Below are positions 45,406 through 57,229 of a DNA stretch of 64,000 nucleotides, piece by piece; within the stretch, counting starts at the first letter, position 1; each line of letters opens with the position of its first letter. Below the pieces are notes generated by a model, which ran no database searches, was not told the origin of the DNA, and saw only the letters and a program-made list of their open reading frames with translations. The position numbers were made by a program, and so were the translations under genes. This DNA comes from Trichostrongylus colubriformis (Eukaryota > Nematoda > Chromadorea > Rhabditida > Trichostrongylidae): contig OZ022260.1 in NCBI GenBank assembly GCA_963978905.1, positions 4,205,725 to 4,269,724 on the forward strand, written 5' to 3'.

Positions 45406-46506
45406 TTAGTACATTATCACTTCGCTTCGCCCTCCACCTTGGTTGACTGTCAAAGTAACTTGGCTCTCCAAGCATCTAAGAATGCTGTCTGACATGAAAC
45501 GTAGAATAATTCAAATAATTATGTTGGAGAAGAAATGACGAAGTTCTTTGATACCAAGCAACTTGAATCTGTGCATGATAAAGTTTGTTTGGATTCAAAA
45601 CAACTCTAATGTTGACTATATTCCGTTTCGGGGTGTAAACAGAAATATGATAATCCCGATTCACTATCAGTTTTCAACTATAATAAAACACTTACGAACT
45701 TGAATCACTGGGATCTAATAGCAGCTCTTAGAAGTAAATGCATCGATGTGTCGCAAGAAAGGAACAGAAAAACAGAAAAACTGAAATTGTAACTGAAACA
45801 CACTAGATTCATTCACAGCATCAATTGATTTATTCACAGCAACGGTGCCATTGGTGGCTCCACATCCAGAATGAGCCAAAACAGACACATACACTCATAA
45901 TCACTCGCACCTCAATCCACTACAGTTAGTTGTAAAGATTCGGCAATCGCGTCATGGCGATCGAGTAGTGGCGAGGCGGTGTCCGGAAGCTGAGTTGCTC
46001 AATCAGAGGCTTCATTACCACATAGCACTCTAATACCAAAATTACGAGCTGTGAAATCAAATCTAGTGAGTCCATTGACATCATCGACTATTTGCTATCT
46101 CTCATTCTTCAAACTATCTTTTTTCATAGCTGCTATTCGAATCACAGAGATAAAGTTGTTGTAATGCTGGATCCTTCGGTCACGAACCTGTACTTATCAA
46201 GAGGATTTTATCGAACTTAGATACGCTTATGGACGATTACAGGATTCCGGATATAAATTGGTCATATTCTCAAGCTGTCTCATCAGATGCTTATATCAAA
46301 ATAACATTATCAAGCTTAGATACAAGTTGCTTAGTATCAAAGAACTTCGTAATTCATTTCATTTGAATTATTCTACTTATTATGCTAGACAGCATTCTTT
46401 AATGTTTGGAAAGCCAAATTACTGTGATAGCTAGCCAAGGTGAAGGGGGACTATGATCGTGAAACTCACCTCTTCATTAAAGGGAAGTGATAATGTAGTA
46501 ATTCTA
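45406..46506. mobile_element. Foldback element K, 1.1 kb
   Basis: The outer ~280 bases of each side are inverted copies. The left arm begins ATTAGTACATTATCACTTCG and the right arm ends GAAGTGATAATGTAGTAAT. The arms share AAGCAACTTGAATC/ACAAGTTGCTT and GAATAATTCAAAT/ATTTGAATTATTC blocks. The middle (45690-46150) is unique. The arms are diverged by many substitutions. No transposase was recognised. Confidence 0.65.
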
Positions 46507-46996
46507 ATAATGACATATGCGGACAATAATAATGTAACAACAACCTACAGTCCATACAGCTTTCACTGTACTTCATTTTTGTTTCTCAACAAATTTCACT
46601 GTATTTCATTCTCAATTCTCGTCTTCACCGCAGTGGCTGGAGTAATATACGTACGGTGAGTCAACTTCGAACTACATTTATGTGAACCGTTCCCACTCAG
46701 ATTATTTCGTGATCTAAATTAACGAATTAATGCTATCTTAAACATGCCTGCCTCCCTTCCCTCACTGATGAGCTTAGAGGGAGAGTATTCCTAATTTTAC
46801 CCTCCGTCTAAGGGCCCTGCGAAACAGGAGTTGACTACTTCTTTGTTTTCTCCCTCGAATCATTTAAACAGTCTCTTCGTTTATAATAATTTACTTCTTT
46901 ATAGATCACCTGGATTACGCATAGAATGATTATTTGAGTTTTTGATAACTGCTGTTTATCGCCGCAGCTCGCGATGCGAAAGTTATTACAAGGATG

Positions 46997-47085
46997 CTCA
47001 GTTATGGGCAAAAGCTTCGGTGTCGGACGGGACTCGAACCCGCACTTCATCCTTTCCGGGGATATGTGCTAATCCATTACATTGA
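46997..47085 (-). repeat. tRNA-like fragment, not an intact tRNA
   Basis: On the minus strand a D-arm-like TGTAATGGATTAGCACATA is followed by AAGGATGAAGTGCGGG, the B box GGTTCGAGTCC and CCGTCCGACACC. The T-arm stem pairs (GCGGG/CCCGT), but the 5' side has no sequence that pairs with CCGACAC. So it is a tRNA pseudogene or the head of a SINE. Confidence 0.45.
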
Positions 47086-47112
47086 GTGTTCATTACTGCA
47101 AAAATTCGAATA

Positions 47113-47813
47113 TACAGGGAGTACCAGAAAAGGTAAATTGCTCACGCTTCATCCGCCAAGTATCAAAACATAGAGAAAGGAAAGAGATAAAAGCATTGGG
47201 ACAACATATTCTCGAAGTTTACTCTGAGAACAGGAGCAAGCTCCTTCAATGCGCAGTCGCGCTTCGAACCACCTACGGTATCAAGGTTCGCTTAAAACAG
47301 TGGAGACAGCTTCCATGGTAGGTCTTATCTGGGAACTTCCTGAAAACTGACCCTTAGGTTTATGGAAGTCACAGAGCCCTTGCTGCTCGGACAACGCTGC
47401 TATGATCTATGTCATTTTCATACCTCAAACCCACCATCAGAGCGTTTTCAGTGGCAATGGCACGATTTGGTTCGTGGATCGAAGGATGCTGGGAGCTGGA
47501 AAAAAACGGAATACTCAAGAGTACCATTCAGCATTAATCCCCCCAGGTACTCTGACTGAACGGGCCCCAGAAAGGTTGTGAACGAGAGTGATGCAATCTC
47601 GTTTGTCATGTTGAGGTGGCACATCATGTTTACTCGGAATAAGCTCCCGATCCCGTTCCTGCAGAGGGCTCTCACGGAGTTTAGGAATAAAGTGAGGTCT
47701 ATTCTTAAGTTTGGGGATGGAAATACTTCTTCAGAACTTGTCGAAATCCGACTAAAGTAGGGTTGAAAGCGGAAGCGACATAATTACTTTTCTGGTACCC
47801 CTTGTGGTTGCTC
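47113..47813. mobile_element. Non-autonomous DNA element L
   Basis: About 700 bp, with GAGTACCAGAAAAGGTAAAT near the left end and a diverged complement (TACTTTTCTGGTACCCC) near the right. Two open frames inside (79 and 60 aa) have mixed helix-like composition but no recognised transposase motif. The ends recall Tc1/mariner-type elements that begin with GGTACCAGAAAAGT-like sequence; that is an inference. Confidence 0.5.
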
Positions 47814-48087
47814 ACTTCAGCAATCGTTTAGCAATTTGTGGATATCCGGAAAAACTTTGATTGGCAACGGGGATTCAATCGTAGTTGTCAGCGGATCACC
47901 TGAACGGCTCAGCAATTGAGCTGCGAAAGGATGTCAACGCAAAGCCACCTCACTGAGCTCGTGAAGATCCGGAAACACGAAATTTGGATCAGACATGCGC
48001 TGAGCACGCTCAAAGCAGCTCTTTAACATACGATCTGTCATCGTCATGTTCTTTTAACTACACATAGGAGCATCCGTGTCCTCACTA

Positions 48088-48867
48088 CGTTGGGTTAAGG
48101 GTTTCCTTCATCTTTCGACAAAGATTATATGTGCTTTCGATAGAGCTTTTTCTGCTATATGAAACGGCAACATCTGTTTTTCGATTGCGAGTGCCTAATA
48201 TTCATGAGATTTGACTTTTCGCAAATACGTTTCCGATAGGGCTTTTGAAGCTCTACAAAACGGTCTACTTGTTTTTCATCGTTTGATCCTTTGATTTTTA
48301 AAGTTTGGAAATGGAGTAATTTCACACAAGAATCTGCACTTCTGGCGCATCGAGGTCCAATAAAGCTAACCTTTAGCACGTCAGATGAAATCAAATAAGG
48401 GAAAAAGACATCTCCGACTCATTCACTGTTATAATCAAGGGGTTCTTGCACCATAAAATTTTTGGTAAAATTTCGATTTTTTACCAAAAAAGTGCTGGTG
48501 GGCTTCAACTGTGTACCCCATTTCTAAGCCTCAGGAATATAAACTGCGGAGGCATTCGAAAGTTTAGTGGCACCATCTTGAAGAGCAAAAAAAGCTCTAT
48601 CGACTGCGTATATAAATATTCTGTTCAATTTCGATGGTAGGCAAGGAAGAGAAGATAAAGAAAGTGCACACTTTTGCTGAGCACTGCATTTGTGAGACTA
48701 AAAAACAGCAAAAAGTGTAGCGATCTGAATAAAGAATAAAAACAGTAGCGTATCGTAGAGCAGAAAAGGCTTTATCGAAACTTCATGTAAAGTTCGTCGA
48801 AAGAAGAAGGGAACAAGGTGAAAACAGAAAACAAAAAAACCGCGGTAACTCATCCCTCACCCCAGTA
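48088..48867. mobile_element. Family A foldback element, 780-bp copy
   Basis: The left end CGTTGGGTTAAGGGTTTCCT and right end CCGCGGTAACTCATCCCTCA correspond to diverged family A tips. It has two CGATAG/AGCTTTT units near 48138 and 48233, and mirrored AGCTCTATCGAC and GGCTTTATCGA units near 48594 and 48766. It is a partly deleted relative of the 2427-3814 palindrome. Confidence 0.7.
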
Positions 48868-49441
48868 GGTACCGGCGATAAGAAGCAGTTACTGTGCGTT
48901 CATCCGTCCTCCAAGCAGCAATGATTGAGTGTTGAGAATCCATAAATGTGAGTGGATCGCGATTCGTCATCAACCAGCTGACTAGGGTAAAAGTCTGTGC
49001 AGAAATTCAGCCAGCTGGACCTCAGTGTAGAAGAAGAATGCAGCTGGAGATGCACATAATCTCCTTTTATATTCATTATCATTCTTCTTTTCGCTCACTA
49101 CTCTCTCTCTCCTTTATCGCTTTACCCTTGCTTGCTACCATGATATTTGTTGCATAATTTAGCCAGTTGCTTTGCCTTGATTCCTTCACTTATCGCATGA
49201 CTATTCAGTTATTTTGCTTCAGTTCTGTCACTTATCGTATGATTATTCAGATATCTTGTGTCTAGCATGTTTCAGTTCCTTGAGTTTCATTACCCAAGTT
49301 TGAGGTCGCAATAAAAACTTGGTTGTTAATCGTTGGTGGTGTGCTAGTCAATAGTTATAAAATATCGGGGTGGCACGAGTTACTCATTGGTGCGGGTCAT
49401 TTTAAGTGGTCGCTGACCCACAGAAGTTTTTTGTAGACTAG

Positions 49442-49779
49442 ATGAAAACTGAACGGATGACCAAAGACAAGACGGTGTTCGCGTCTATCACTGCCATACT
49501 TGACAAGGCTAAAATCCGCAGGTAAAAAGAGGATAATAAGATGAACAGCCTCTAATCATCAACCCCATAGCCCCATCCTTACGCCAATGGCATGCTTCTT
49601 CTCTATCCTTGTTCCCTAGGCGAAAACTCTTCGATGACAAGGCTGACTTCAGAATCGAGGTCCTTTTTCGAGTAAAAGTCGGCGGCTCCGGAGGACAGAA
49701 GCACCGAAGGAGTACTGAGACGTTAGCAACATTTGGTGGATCGGTCGTATTGGGCGGCGTCAGCCGTCAATCCGACTAG
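49442..49779 (+). CDS. Possible two-exon remnant in the right arm (weak)
   Basis: Exons 49442-49521 and 49620-49779 join in phase across a GT-AG intron to read TKDKTVFASITAILDKAKI and KLFDDKADFRIEVLFRVKVG, 79 aa in all. The left arm keeps the same reading (KDKTVFA.LMAIL, RKLLDDKDDFKFDVLF) with a one-base insertion. Conserved amino acids with changed bases suggest it once coded for protein. The last ~12 codons fall in the inserted DNA. The family is unknown; it is likely part of the decayed parent element. Confidence 0.3.
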
Positions 49780-50456
49780 TAGAATTGAGCCGACTTAGCT
49801 GATGGTGCGACTCTCGATTTTCTCGGGTGTTGGAATGACCACCCGCCCACCGACGACGGGTGTTCTTTAACTGCTCCAATAGCTACGTGCTGGCCATAGC
49901 CTATCTATCCCTCAGCGAAGTCGGCCCAATTCTACTATCACTGTTTCATATTTTGACTTACTTAATACTAATGTATCACTAATATGTCGCCAAAATGAAA
50001 ACAGACGATTCACCTCTTTATCACATACGCCCCCTCCCCCACTGTGACAGCGCGTAACATCGTCTATGTGCCCCCTTTTATTCCTTAATCCATGCTCTCC
50101 CCTCCTCAAACGAAGTTTTCGGATCATGGTGGAACGAAGTTATAAATTTTTGTTTAAGCTTTGACATTAAAATTACGCTCCGCCCGCCGCCTTCTTCGGC
50201 TTCATAGAATCGTATCACCAACCCAATCCCAACTTCTCCCTACGTCTGGGCCGTTTTGGATCTGAATTAGATTATTTTCAGATACTTATCAAATTTCCAG
50301 GGCCGGCCCCGCCCATAATGAGCGGAGCGTAACACTGTTCACGTGCGCGCCTTATTTCGTCATTCATGCTCTACTTATCCCATGCCTGACCCGACCTTCA
50401 TATGTAGCCCCTGAGGTAGTTCCGATTTTCGTGACAGGCGAACAGATTAAGCCGAT

Positions 50457-50624
50457 TACAGTTCATTTCGGATCGCCTGGCAGGGCGTAGCCTACGGACT
50501 ACGATGAACTGTGTCAAACTCTCCCATCCTGCCACACACTCTCACTCTTGCCACGTACTCTCGTTCTCGGCACTTATCCAAGTCCGTAGGCCACTCCGTG
50601 CCAGGCGCTCCGAAATGGACTGTA
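50457..50624. mobile_element. MITE family F, copy 2
   Basis: 168 bp with ends TACAGTTCATTTCGGATCGC and GCGCTCCGAAATGGACTGTA. The inner GGGCGTAGCCTACGGACT and AGTCCGTAGGCCACTCCG arms are inverted, around CACACTCTCACTCTTGCCAC. It belongs to the same family as 30556-30713. Confidence 0.8.
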
Positions 50625-52526
50625 TACACAGTAGGATAATGATGGAAGACCATTAAAATCGATAACAGCCGAGAAGTGGAGATTATGCGAGAACGTTATA
50701 TCCCTAAGATTATTTGTATTGAGGCAGGCTTTTTGATAAAGATTCGGCCATCGGAATCCATGAATAGTAAACGTAACTAAAAACAGGTTGCACGCGCCGT
50801 TACTCCTACGTAAGTGCCTTTTTTGATGCACGTAGATGATCTCTTTCGAATGGACAAACAGGTATGAGGAAGGCATAAGAGTCGTCTAGAATTCCTAACA
50901 TTTTCACTGAAATCTCCAAAAAACTGACAGCTGAAGAAGTCCGTGTGATGGTTGATGGATCGAGTGCTTTCGACGTTGCGTCCATTGACGGAATAAACGA
51001 AGGCAGAGTTCTGAAAATTGCTCTGCCTTCAGCTGACAGTTTAGATCCCTGTGCCATTCTGGCTTTGTGTTTCTGAAGGGCCTCAGTACGGCTGCGTTCG
51101 AAGCGTTTTTCGAAAGAACTCAAGCGGGACCGTGAACTCTTTCTCTTGTTCAAAAGTTGCGTGAGACGACTCGTTGTACCCCTCGAAAGAGCAAAGCATT
51201 CCAAACAGCTCCAGGAGCAGATCCACGTGCGTGTCGTCCATGGGAATGACTGCCGGCTTTGAGCAACTCCTCCAAGTGAGCCCTCAGCTAAAGTCCGAGG
51301 GGCAGTGAGCGGCCTTCTCACATCCGGCTGCTTAGACCGTCACAGCCACTAGGGAGAATTCCGAGAATTACAACCCCTTCTCCCTCCCCCTCTTCCTCCC
51401 GAACTGCAACCTCGTGATATTCTCATGGTCCCCCATGACAGATATGGTTGGTATAACAAAATATTGCCAAAAACGTTGGAAAAAACAGCTTTTTCAGGAT
51501 GAACTCAAGGGATCCTCCTCCCAAACTGAGACAGGACCCCCTTTTAACCAATAATATGACCTCTTTCGAGGGTTCTCTACCATGTTGCCCCTATCTCCAT
51601 GAAACCCAACTGGCTAGATTCTCCTACATTCCCCACAGAATAAATGTCTGACGAGTGAATGAAAATTCTGGAGCATGCTGATTTTTGAATCCAAAACAGG
51701 TTTTTTTCGTTTTTTCACACGAGAATTCAAAAGTAACCAACTTCGTCCATACTTTGACCACCAACTGAGCAAGGTCATACTTGCCTAGAGATCAATACAA
51801 CCACACTGTGACTGCGCGGTGATTTCTCCCATTCTCAACTACGATCCTTTTTTTTGCCAAACCAAAAATGCAACAATCCTAAACCCAACACAGAAATAAA
51901 ACCCCTTCTTTCGATCCAAAAAACGACTCCCCTTTTCCCTAATTTTCTCAACCAAAAATACAACAATGCTTTTCCTAATCCAATACAGCTCTCACTTCAC
52001 GAATCCAATCAGCCCATTAAGAATTATTCAACCCTTGGTTCCCCAGTAATGAGTGCGAACTGCGCTCCTTCCTGCCACCTTCTTCAGCTGATTGAGAGAT
52101 CAATATCGTGTTCGTGCAGTTCCTGCCAATTTGGCAGAAGCCCAACAGGAGAAGGACTGAAACAATCCAGCCGGCGAACGCCGACCCCGCCTCACGGAGC
52201 GGAACTGTACCCGTGAACTTTGCGAGGTGCTCCTTCCCAGAGTGGAGGGCAAAACTGCCATGAACTCCACCCACCACAGAGCTTTCTCAGCTACATTGGT
52301 AGCTAAGAACATCTCAAATGGTTTGCCTTCGACTTGTCAAGAAACACCAATCCGGGGGCCTCAATGGAACGAGCTCAACAGTGAGGAACATTGCGGGGGA
52401 TTCATTGTGGAAGGGGATACATCTCTGAAAATGGACTCACCCTTTTGTGTAAAGGAGAACTCACGTTGGGCACTACGGGGTGACTGATAAGCATGGGGAA
52501 AAATAAGCTAAAAATGTGAATAACTC

Positions 52527-52800
52527 AAAGGAACCCCAGAAAGCTCCATAAAAGCTCCACGCCTATTCAGCCACACCAGTACAATAAAAAACAACAAAAA
52601 CAACACTGAACAAAAAGCACTGCTTTCGAGTGCAGCGTATAAATCAGTAACATGCTGCAGAAATTTTGAAAAATTCACCAAAAATATGAATGAAAAGGAA
52701 CCCCAGAGAGCCCCATAAAAGCTCCACGCCTGCTCAGCAACCCCAGTACAACGAAAAACAACAAAAACAACACTGAAAAAACTGAAAACTGAAAAACAAC
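52527..52800. repeat. Tandem duplication of ~167 bp
   Basis: GAACCCCAGA...CATAAAAGCTCCACGCCT and the following ACAACAAAAACAACACTG recur with a ~167-base offset (52531 and 52698). Only two units are present. The 172-codon minus frame across it is a by-product of the repeat. Confidence 0.7.
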
Positions 52801-53950
52801 AAACTGAAAAAACTACAAGAAGCCGTCCAGATCCGCTACTTGACGGATATAGGTCAAGACACTCGAAATGGGTCATCGCGAACAAATGTTTCCCTGTTTC
52901 TGTTATTTGATCACACGCGTAGGGGCGTGGACGCCGCTCGACGACCTTCAGCCAATTCGTGTGTCCTGGCCTCATCCGAGAGTGACGGTCGTGGCCATGT
53001 TCTCGGGTGGGGGGGAAATACGCCAAATAATCGCGTCAGCGGCGTCGCACTCGCGGCGCCACTAGTACGACTTGTGAATTGATTTTGCTTTTGAGAGCCC
53101 GGCAGAGCGTGGCTGCGTCACTTCTGCACTCCACCCATGCCACACTGCCTCCTTCAGGCACGCCACCCTGCCTCCTCCATCCTTGTCACACTACTATTGG
53201 GATGTCCGTGGCAACATTACCTTGGCTTTGATGAGTCCTTGGCGTTCGTCGCTCCTTTCCACTTTCAATCCGCTCTCACTGGCAAATCATTTGAAGTAAT
53301 CGAAGAGCTTGTGGTCTTCTTTACTTGCTTCTTCTTAGAGAATGACTTCGGGAAGCAGATGGGCAGGTGTTCGCTCGAAAATGCCCTTAAAGCGGATATA
53401 TCATGGGCTTGTGTGGGCAGGCCATAGCTGTCCAAAGGATCAGGTACGATACTGATTTTTCTTTGTCAGTGGGCATTTCTGTAACTTATTCCTCAAACGG
53501 TACGACGGGACACTGGAATTGGGTCACGGCACGCACTAATTGCGTTATCGCGCGCGAAAAGTGCTTCGCGGTTCTTGATGTGGATCGACCGCGAGCATCA
53601 AGCGACGTGGCCACCGCCTCGTTGCGTGACCTAACCTAATTCGAGTGTCCATTCGCAAACCTTCTCAAGAAGAACCGAGTTTGTCGGAACGAATCGATAC
53701 ATCGATTGAAATGAACAAAACTGTGCAGGTGTACCTGTGCACATTCGTAGAAGCGTCGATAAAACCTCGTCGTGATGAATAATGACGACAGATGTTGAAA
53801 ATTCACCTTCGAACGTAGTATTGGCAGCTGGTAAGGAATAAAGATTAGATTTATGTTGTCTAGCGAATAATATTCCAAAAGACCTCACAGCTGATGATAT
53901 TTATGACCAAGATCTCTCCTTATGCCCAGTCGATCACTTGCCATCACATC
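52801..53950. other. Repeat-rich stretch, possible mariner remnant
   Basis: Contains a rearranged family D-like piece near 52990-53165 (CACTCGCGGCGCC, CCATGCCACACTGCC). A plus-strand 96-codon frame (53137-53427) has a segment FQSALTGKSFEVIEELVVFF that could be the C-terminal region of a mariner transposase, but no other motif supports this. A CG-rich patch with inverted blocks lies at about 53520-53630. Confidence 0.3.
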
Positions 53951-54080
53951 AAAATCGAAACTTCGAAAATTAAAAAAAAACCGAATTGATAGTAGGACCT
54001 ATCCTGAAAATAAATCTTTAAAAGAACTGTGTTCGGAAAAAGTGTTTCTCTGTCATATAATACTATATATTGCGTAGTAA

Positions 54081-54340
54081 GTTTCACACGAAAAAATGAT
54101 GATCTGGCCATGATACAGCTCCTCAAAGTGGCTGTCGAGGGGGTGGAGCCTCGGAGTACGTGCCCACTGCCGTCGTAGGCCACGGTCGCCTATTGGGAAC
54201 AGAAAGACACGTAATAGTCCTATTCTTCGTTTCAACCACGGCGAAAGATGCAGCAGGCATCACTCCTAGGCCCCGCCCCCTCGGCCTACACTTTGAAGAG
54301 CTGTATCATCGCCGGATATTCACTTTTTCACATGAAAACT
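54081..54340. mobile_element. Foldback element family J, copy 2
   Basis: About 260 bp with GTTTCACACGAAAAAATGAT at the left and CACTTTTTCACATGAAAACT at the right. Inner ATGATACAGCTCCTCAAAG / CTTTGAAGAGCTGTATCAT arms are inverted, and mirrored GGGGGTGGAGCCTCGG / GGCCCCGCCCCC blocks follow. It is the same family as 31436-31757. Confidence 0.75.
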
Positions 54341-55247
54341 CTGCTTGGTGCCCTTATTAAGCGAATACAACACAAATATACGAAAAACAGGCACTTGGCC
54401 ATCTCAAAAAAATCACATCATGACATTTTAAAAGAGGATAACTGCAGAGCCAACTGCACAGCGCACCTACCTTGAAAAGTTATCCTTGCTCTGTGCTCCA
54501 TTAGGAGGACGGCTTTGACTAAGGGAGATGAACTCTTTCAAAAACCGTTGTCTCCGGATCACGCAACTAGTCGAGGAGCTCTTTCATTGAGCGCTTATCT
54601 TTCTGAAGATACGTGACATTTGCAAGAGATCTAAAGAGGAGAGACTCTCGTTCAGGAGGCTAACCTGCAGCATATTCACAATATCGATCCTATTGAAAAA
54701 CAGGTAGCTATTCAGAACAGGGAGAAGGTTCTCTTCGAAGGGGTGAGGGTACCGGAAGGCATACGTCCTGCAGGTACTGCACCCGATAATCTGATGGATC
54801 TTCTCTCTAAAATTGATGAATAAGAACTTGACATTGAAAGTCGGACTTTATACTCAACATTGTTTCATTACATCTGAGAAAATCAGCTCAATTGATAGTA
54901 AGTACCTTGAAAAATGAGATTTCAAGATAAATTACATAGAAAAAAACGAAAAGCATAAAAACACATATTTGAGCTCATATTTGCTATCGGCAACACTTCT
55001 CGGAACGTCGCTTTTTCATAAAGAAACTCGCGGTGTTTGCGGGGTGCTTCATAAGCTGAATCGTATTCTAACATGCCCATTAGATCTTTCAGGTTCTTGT
55101 CGCTGAGTAATGTCTGAATAAAACACAATTTGCTGATTTGCCAAATTACAAAAGTCGTTATCCTTCGTTATCCCCCTTGGTATCGGCAATGGACGTGTTT
55201 TGTGGCGTGTGTTATCAGCGTCGCAATGATTGCAACTAACTGAATTA
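54341..55247. other. AT-rich stretch without a supported gene
   Basis: A minus frame at 54922-55128 and scattered short frames have no domain. TTATCCTT-type sequence recurs near 54480 and 55155 but no element ends were found. Confidence 0.25.
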
Positions 55248-55748
55248 CAGTAGCGCTCAAAAGTCTTCGGCGAAATGGTTTTTCACTTGGGTTTTTCACT
55301 CGTAACTTTTTTGCGACTGGGCCGATCTGAGAGAAATTTTAGTATGTTGTACTTGGAGACACTGCATACTAAACATACTACTTTGGTGCTCAACGGTATA
55401 AGTTACATGGTTAAATACAATTTTTTTTTGTTTTTGGAGTGCCATCCCGCCGTGCCGCTGTCATCGAAAGTCGTGGTATTCCTAAAAAAATATTGGTGTT
55501 CTCTGAGGCTTGCTCGTTTTGTTTTTGTAAAGAAAGCCGTTTTTCTCGATCAAGCCTTTTTCTTTTTTTTTGGTGGTCTTGTAATAAATTCTTGTAAAAA
55601 ACCATGAAAAGAGTCGAGCGGCACTCAAATAGAAGGAAATGTTGACAACAGGTCCAGGCACCACATATTAAAATTTTGTCAAATTTGGTCAAGTAGAAAA
55701 AAAATTGTGGTAAAAAAGTGTTTGACCTAATACTTTCGAGCGCTACTG
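55248..55748. mobile_element. Tc1-like non-autonomous element
   Basis: 501 bp with inverted ends CAGTAGCGCTCAAAAGTCTT and a diverged complement (AATACTTTCGAGCGCTACTG), flanked by TA on both sides (55246-55247 and 55749-55750). CAGT...CAAAAGT tips and TA target sites are typical of Tc1 family elements. The open frames inside are not transposase. Confidence 0.8.
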
Positions 55749-55931
55749 TATTTACATGGCGATAGTGCGCAGCATTGTGCACGTTCACTAGGAGCATACC
55801 GGATGTAGTTTGTTCAGAGAGTGAGTAAACGAAAGTAGAAAAGTGGAAACGGTGAACTCGCGATTTCAAGTTTGTCTAGATGTCCGTAAGCTTCACCTTC
55901 CTTTGAGAGGAAACTGTGTCACCAGAAAGTA

Positions 55932-56811
55932 TTAGGTTGTCCCAAAAGTCTTGTAGGATTTTTCCAAAAGAATCAATAACTCTTGTTTTCCTCGAGGCAG
56001 GTCTAGGCGGTCTAGGAATAGTATGATAGAATGTTCTTTGAGCTTTCTAGTAAAATATATATTGACCCATCAGATTCCGTGGAAAGAGCTACAGTGCCCG
56101 TAGTCGATACCCACCCAACTCGCGGTGTCACCTATTATGAGCGGTCTTGCGGCACCAAAACGATGGAAGCTTGCCACTTCATCAGCGCTGCATTGGGCAA
56201 GGGATGTGTGAGCTACGTGACCGTGCGCCGCCGGTTCATCAGCTTCAGCAAGGGAGTGATTGACATGGAAGGAAAACCACGCTCGTGACGACTCATACCT
56301 CTAAGACGCGGAAGGAATGCTTTTTCAAGAGGTGCTGGTACAGGGCGATACAGTCACCCCTGCCGTATGCACCCACCAGCTCCAGCAGCTCGCCGTAGCT
56401 GTTCGAGAAAATTGCCGGAAAAGTCAGCGGTCACCCTTCTTCATGACGACGCCCGCTCCCATTTCGCGAAAAGTTCCCAGGCTAAGTTATAGGAGCTCGG
56501 CTGGGATGTGCTGCCCCACCCGCCATACTCTCCAGCATTACTTCTTCTGACTATCACCTTACCCATCCTCTTGAATCCTGTGGCCAAGAGAAAATTCGTT
56601 GATTATGGCTTGCTTGCAAAGGCGGTCGTTGACTTCTTCGACTCTCAGAATCCAGAGTTATGGGAAGAGGGAATCAACGGTCTACCTATGAGAGGGCAGA
56701 GTGTTGCCGATAACAACGGTGAATACATTGCTGCCTGATTTTTTTGTTGGAAGAAAAAATAATAAAAAGTGATGATCGAAAAAACCCTACAAGACTTTTG
56801 GGACAACCTAG
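55932..56811 (+). mobile_element. Mariner with internal deletion, lineage 3, copy 1
   Basis: 880 bp with ends TTAGGTTGTCCCAAAAGTCT and CTAGGTTGTCCCAAAAGTCT on opposite strands, flanked by TA. It shares its deleted structure with 63156-63997, which lies in the same orientation on the other side of the inverted duplication. Confidence 0.88.
56031..56738 (+). pseudogene. Mariner transposase pseudogene, lineage 3, copy 1
   Basis: The N-terminal part keeps RFISFSKGVIDMEGKPRS, the linker after the DNA-binding domain. The reading then passes, with a shift, to VTLLHDDARSHFAK (second Asp region) and LGWDVLPHPPYSPA, and ends with FFDSQNPELWEEGI and ADNNGEYIAA. The block with the first catalytic Asp is missing and the YSPD motif is altered to YSPA in this copy. 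Because the same central block is missing from the second copy, the deletion predates their separation. It cannot transpose itself. Confidence 0.85.
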
Positions 56812-57229
56812 TACTACTCTTGCTTGGCGAATTAATTGGTATTTTAATCACGCATCTGATTTCTTATTTCAATTCGAATCGAAATTTTTACACCGTTACT
56901 TCAAAGCGGCTAACCTCATCGCTAAGCTCATCGGATGACGAGGTGTGATTGCAGTCCTTCTTAGTGTATTTCATCCATGACTCCAGACTGAAATACAAAC
57001 GACGGAAATATTTGTGAAGAACAAGATATAGACAGTTATAAACAAGAGCGGGGTAACTATGAATAATAGTATTTAGTGAAAAGCTAATAGCTTTCCGTAA
57101 AATTTAAAGTTCAAAATTGTGAAATTCAAGTTTTACTTTAAAATATAGCTAACCCACTTTTTCTATCGCATCATGGCGTGATGCGAAGCCTCGTTGTGCT
57201 CCTTCGGGGGCGCAGCGAGGATCGCCAAC

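Larger units (their letters stand above)
49440..52490. repeat. Right arm of the 11-kb inverted duplication
   Basis: The reverse complement of 41220-43620 in collinear blocks. Relative to the left arm it contains an ~885-bp insertion between about 49745 and 50630 that includes a family F MITE, and it lacks the family A MITE. The frames at 50806-51321 (minus) and 52227-52487 (plus) correspond to shorter or frameshifted frames in the left arm. No recognisable transposase or reverse transcriptase motif was seen, so the nature of the parent element is unknown. Confidence 0.75.

Noticed and set aside
46997..47085. Minus-strand tRNA gene
   Set aside because: The B box and T stem are present, but no 5' acceptor strand pairs with the 3' side.
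52508..53026. 172-aa minus frame with hydrophobic repeats
   Set aside because: It spans the 167-bp tandem duplication; the repeated peptide is simply the duplicated DNA.
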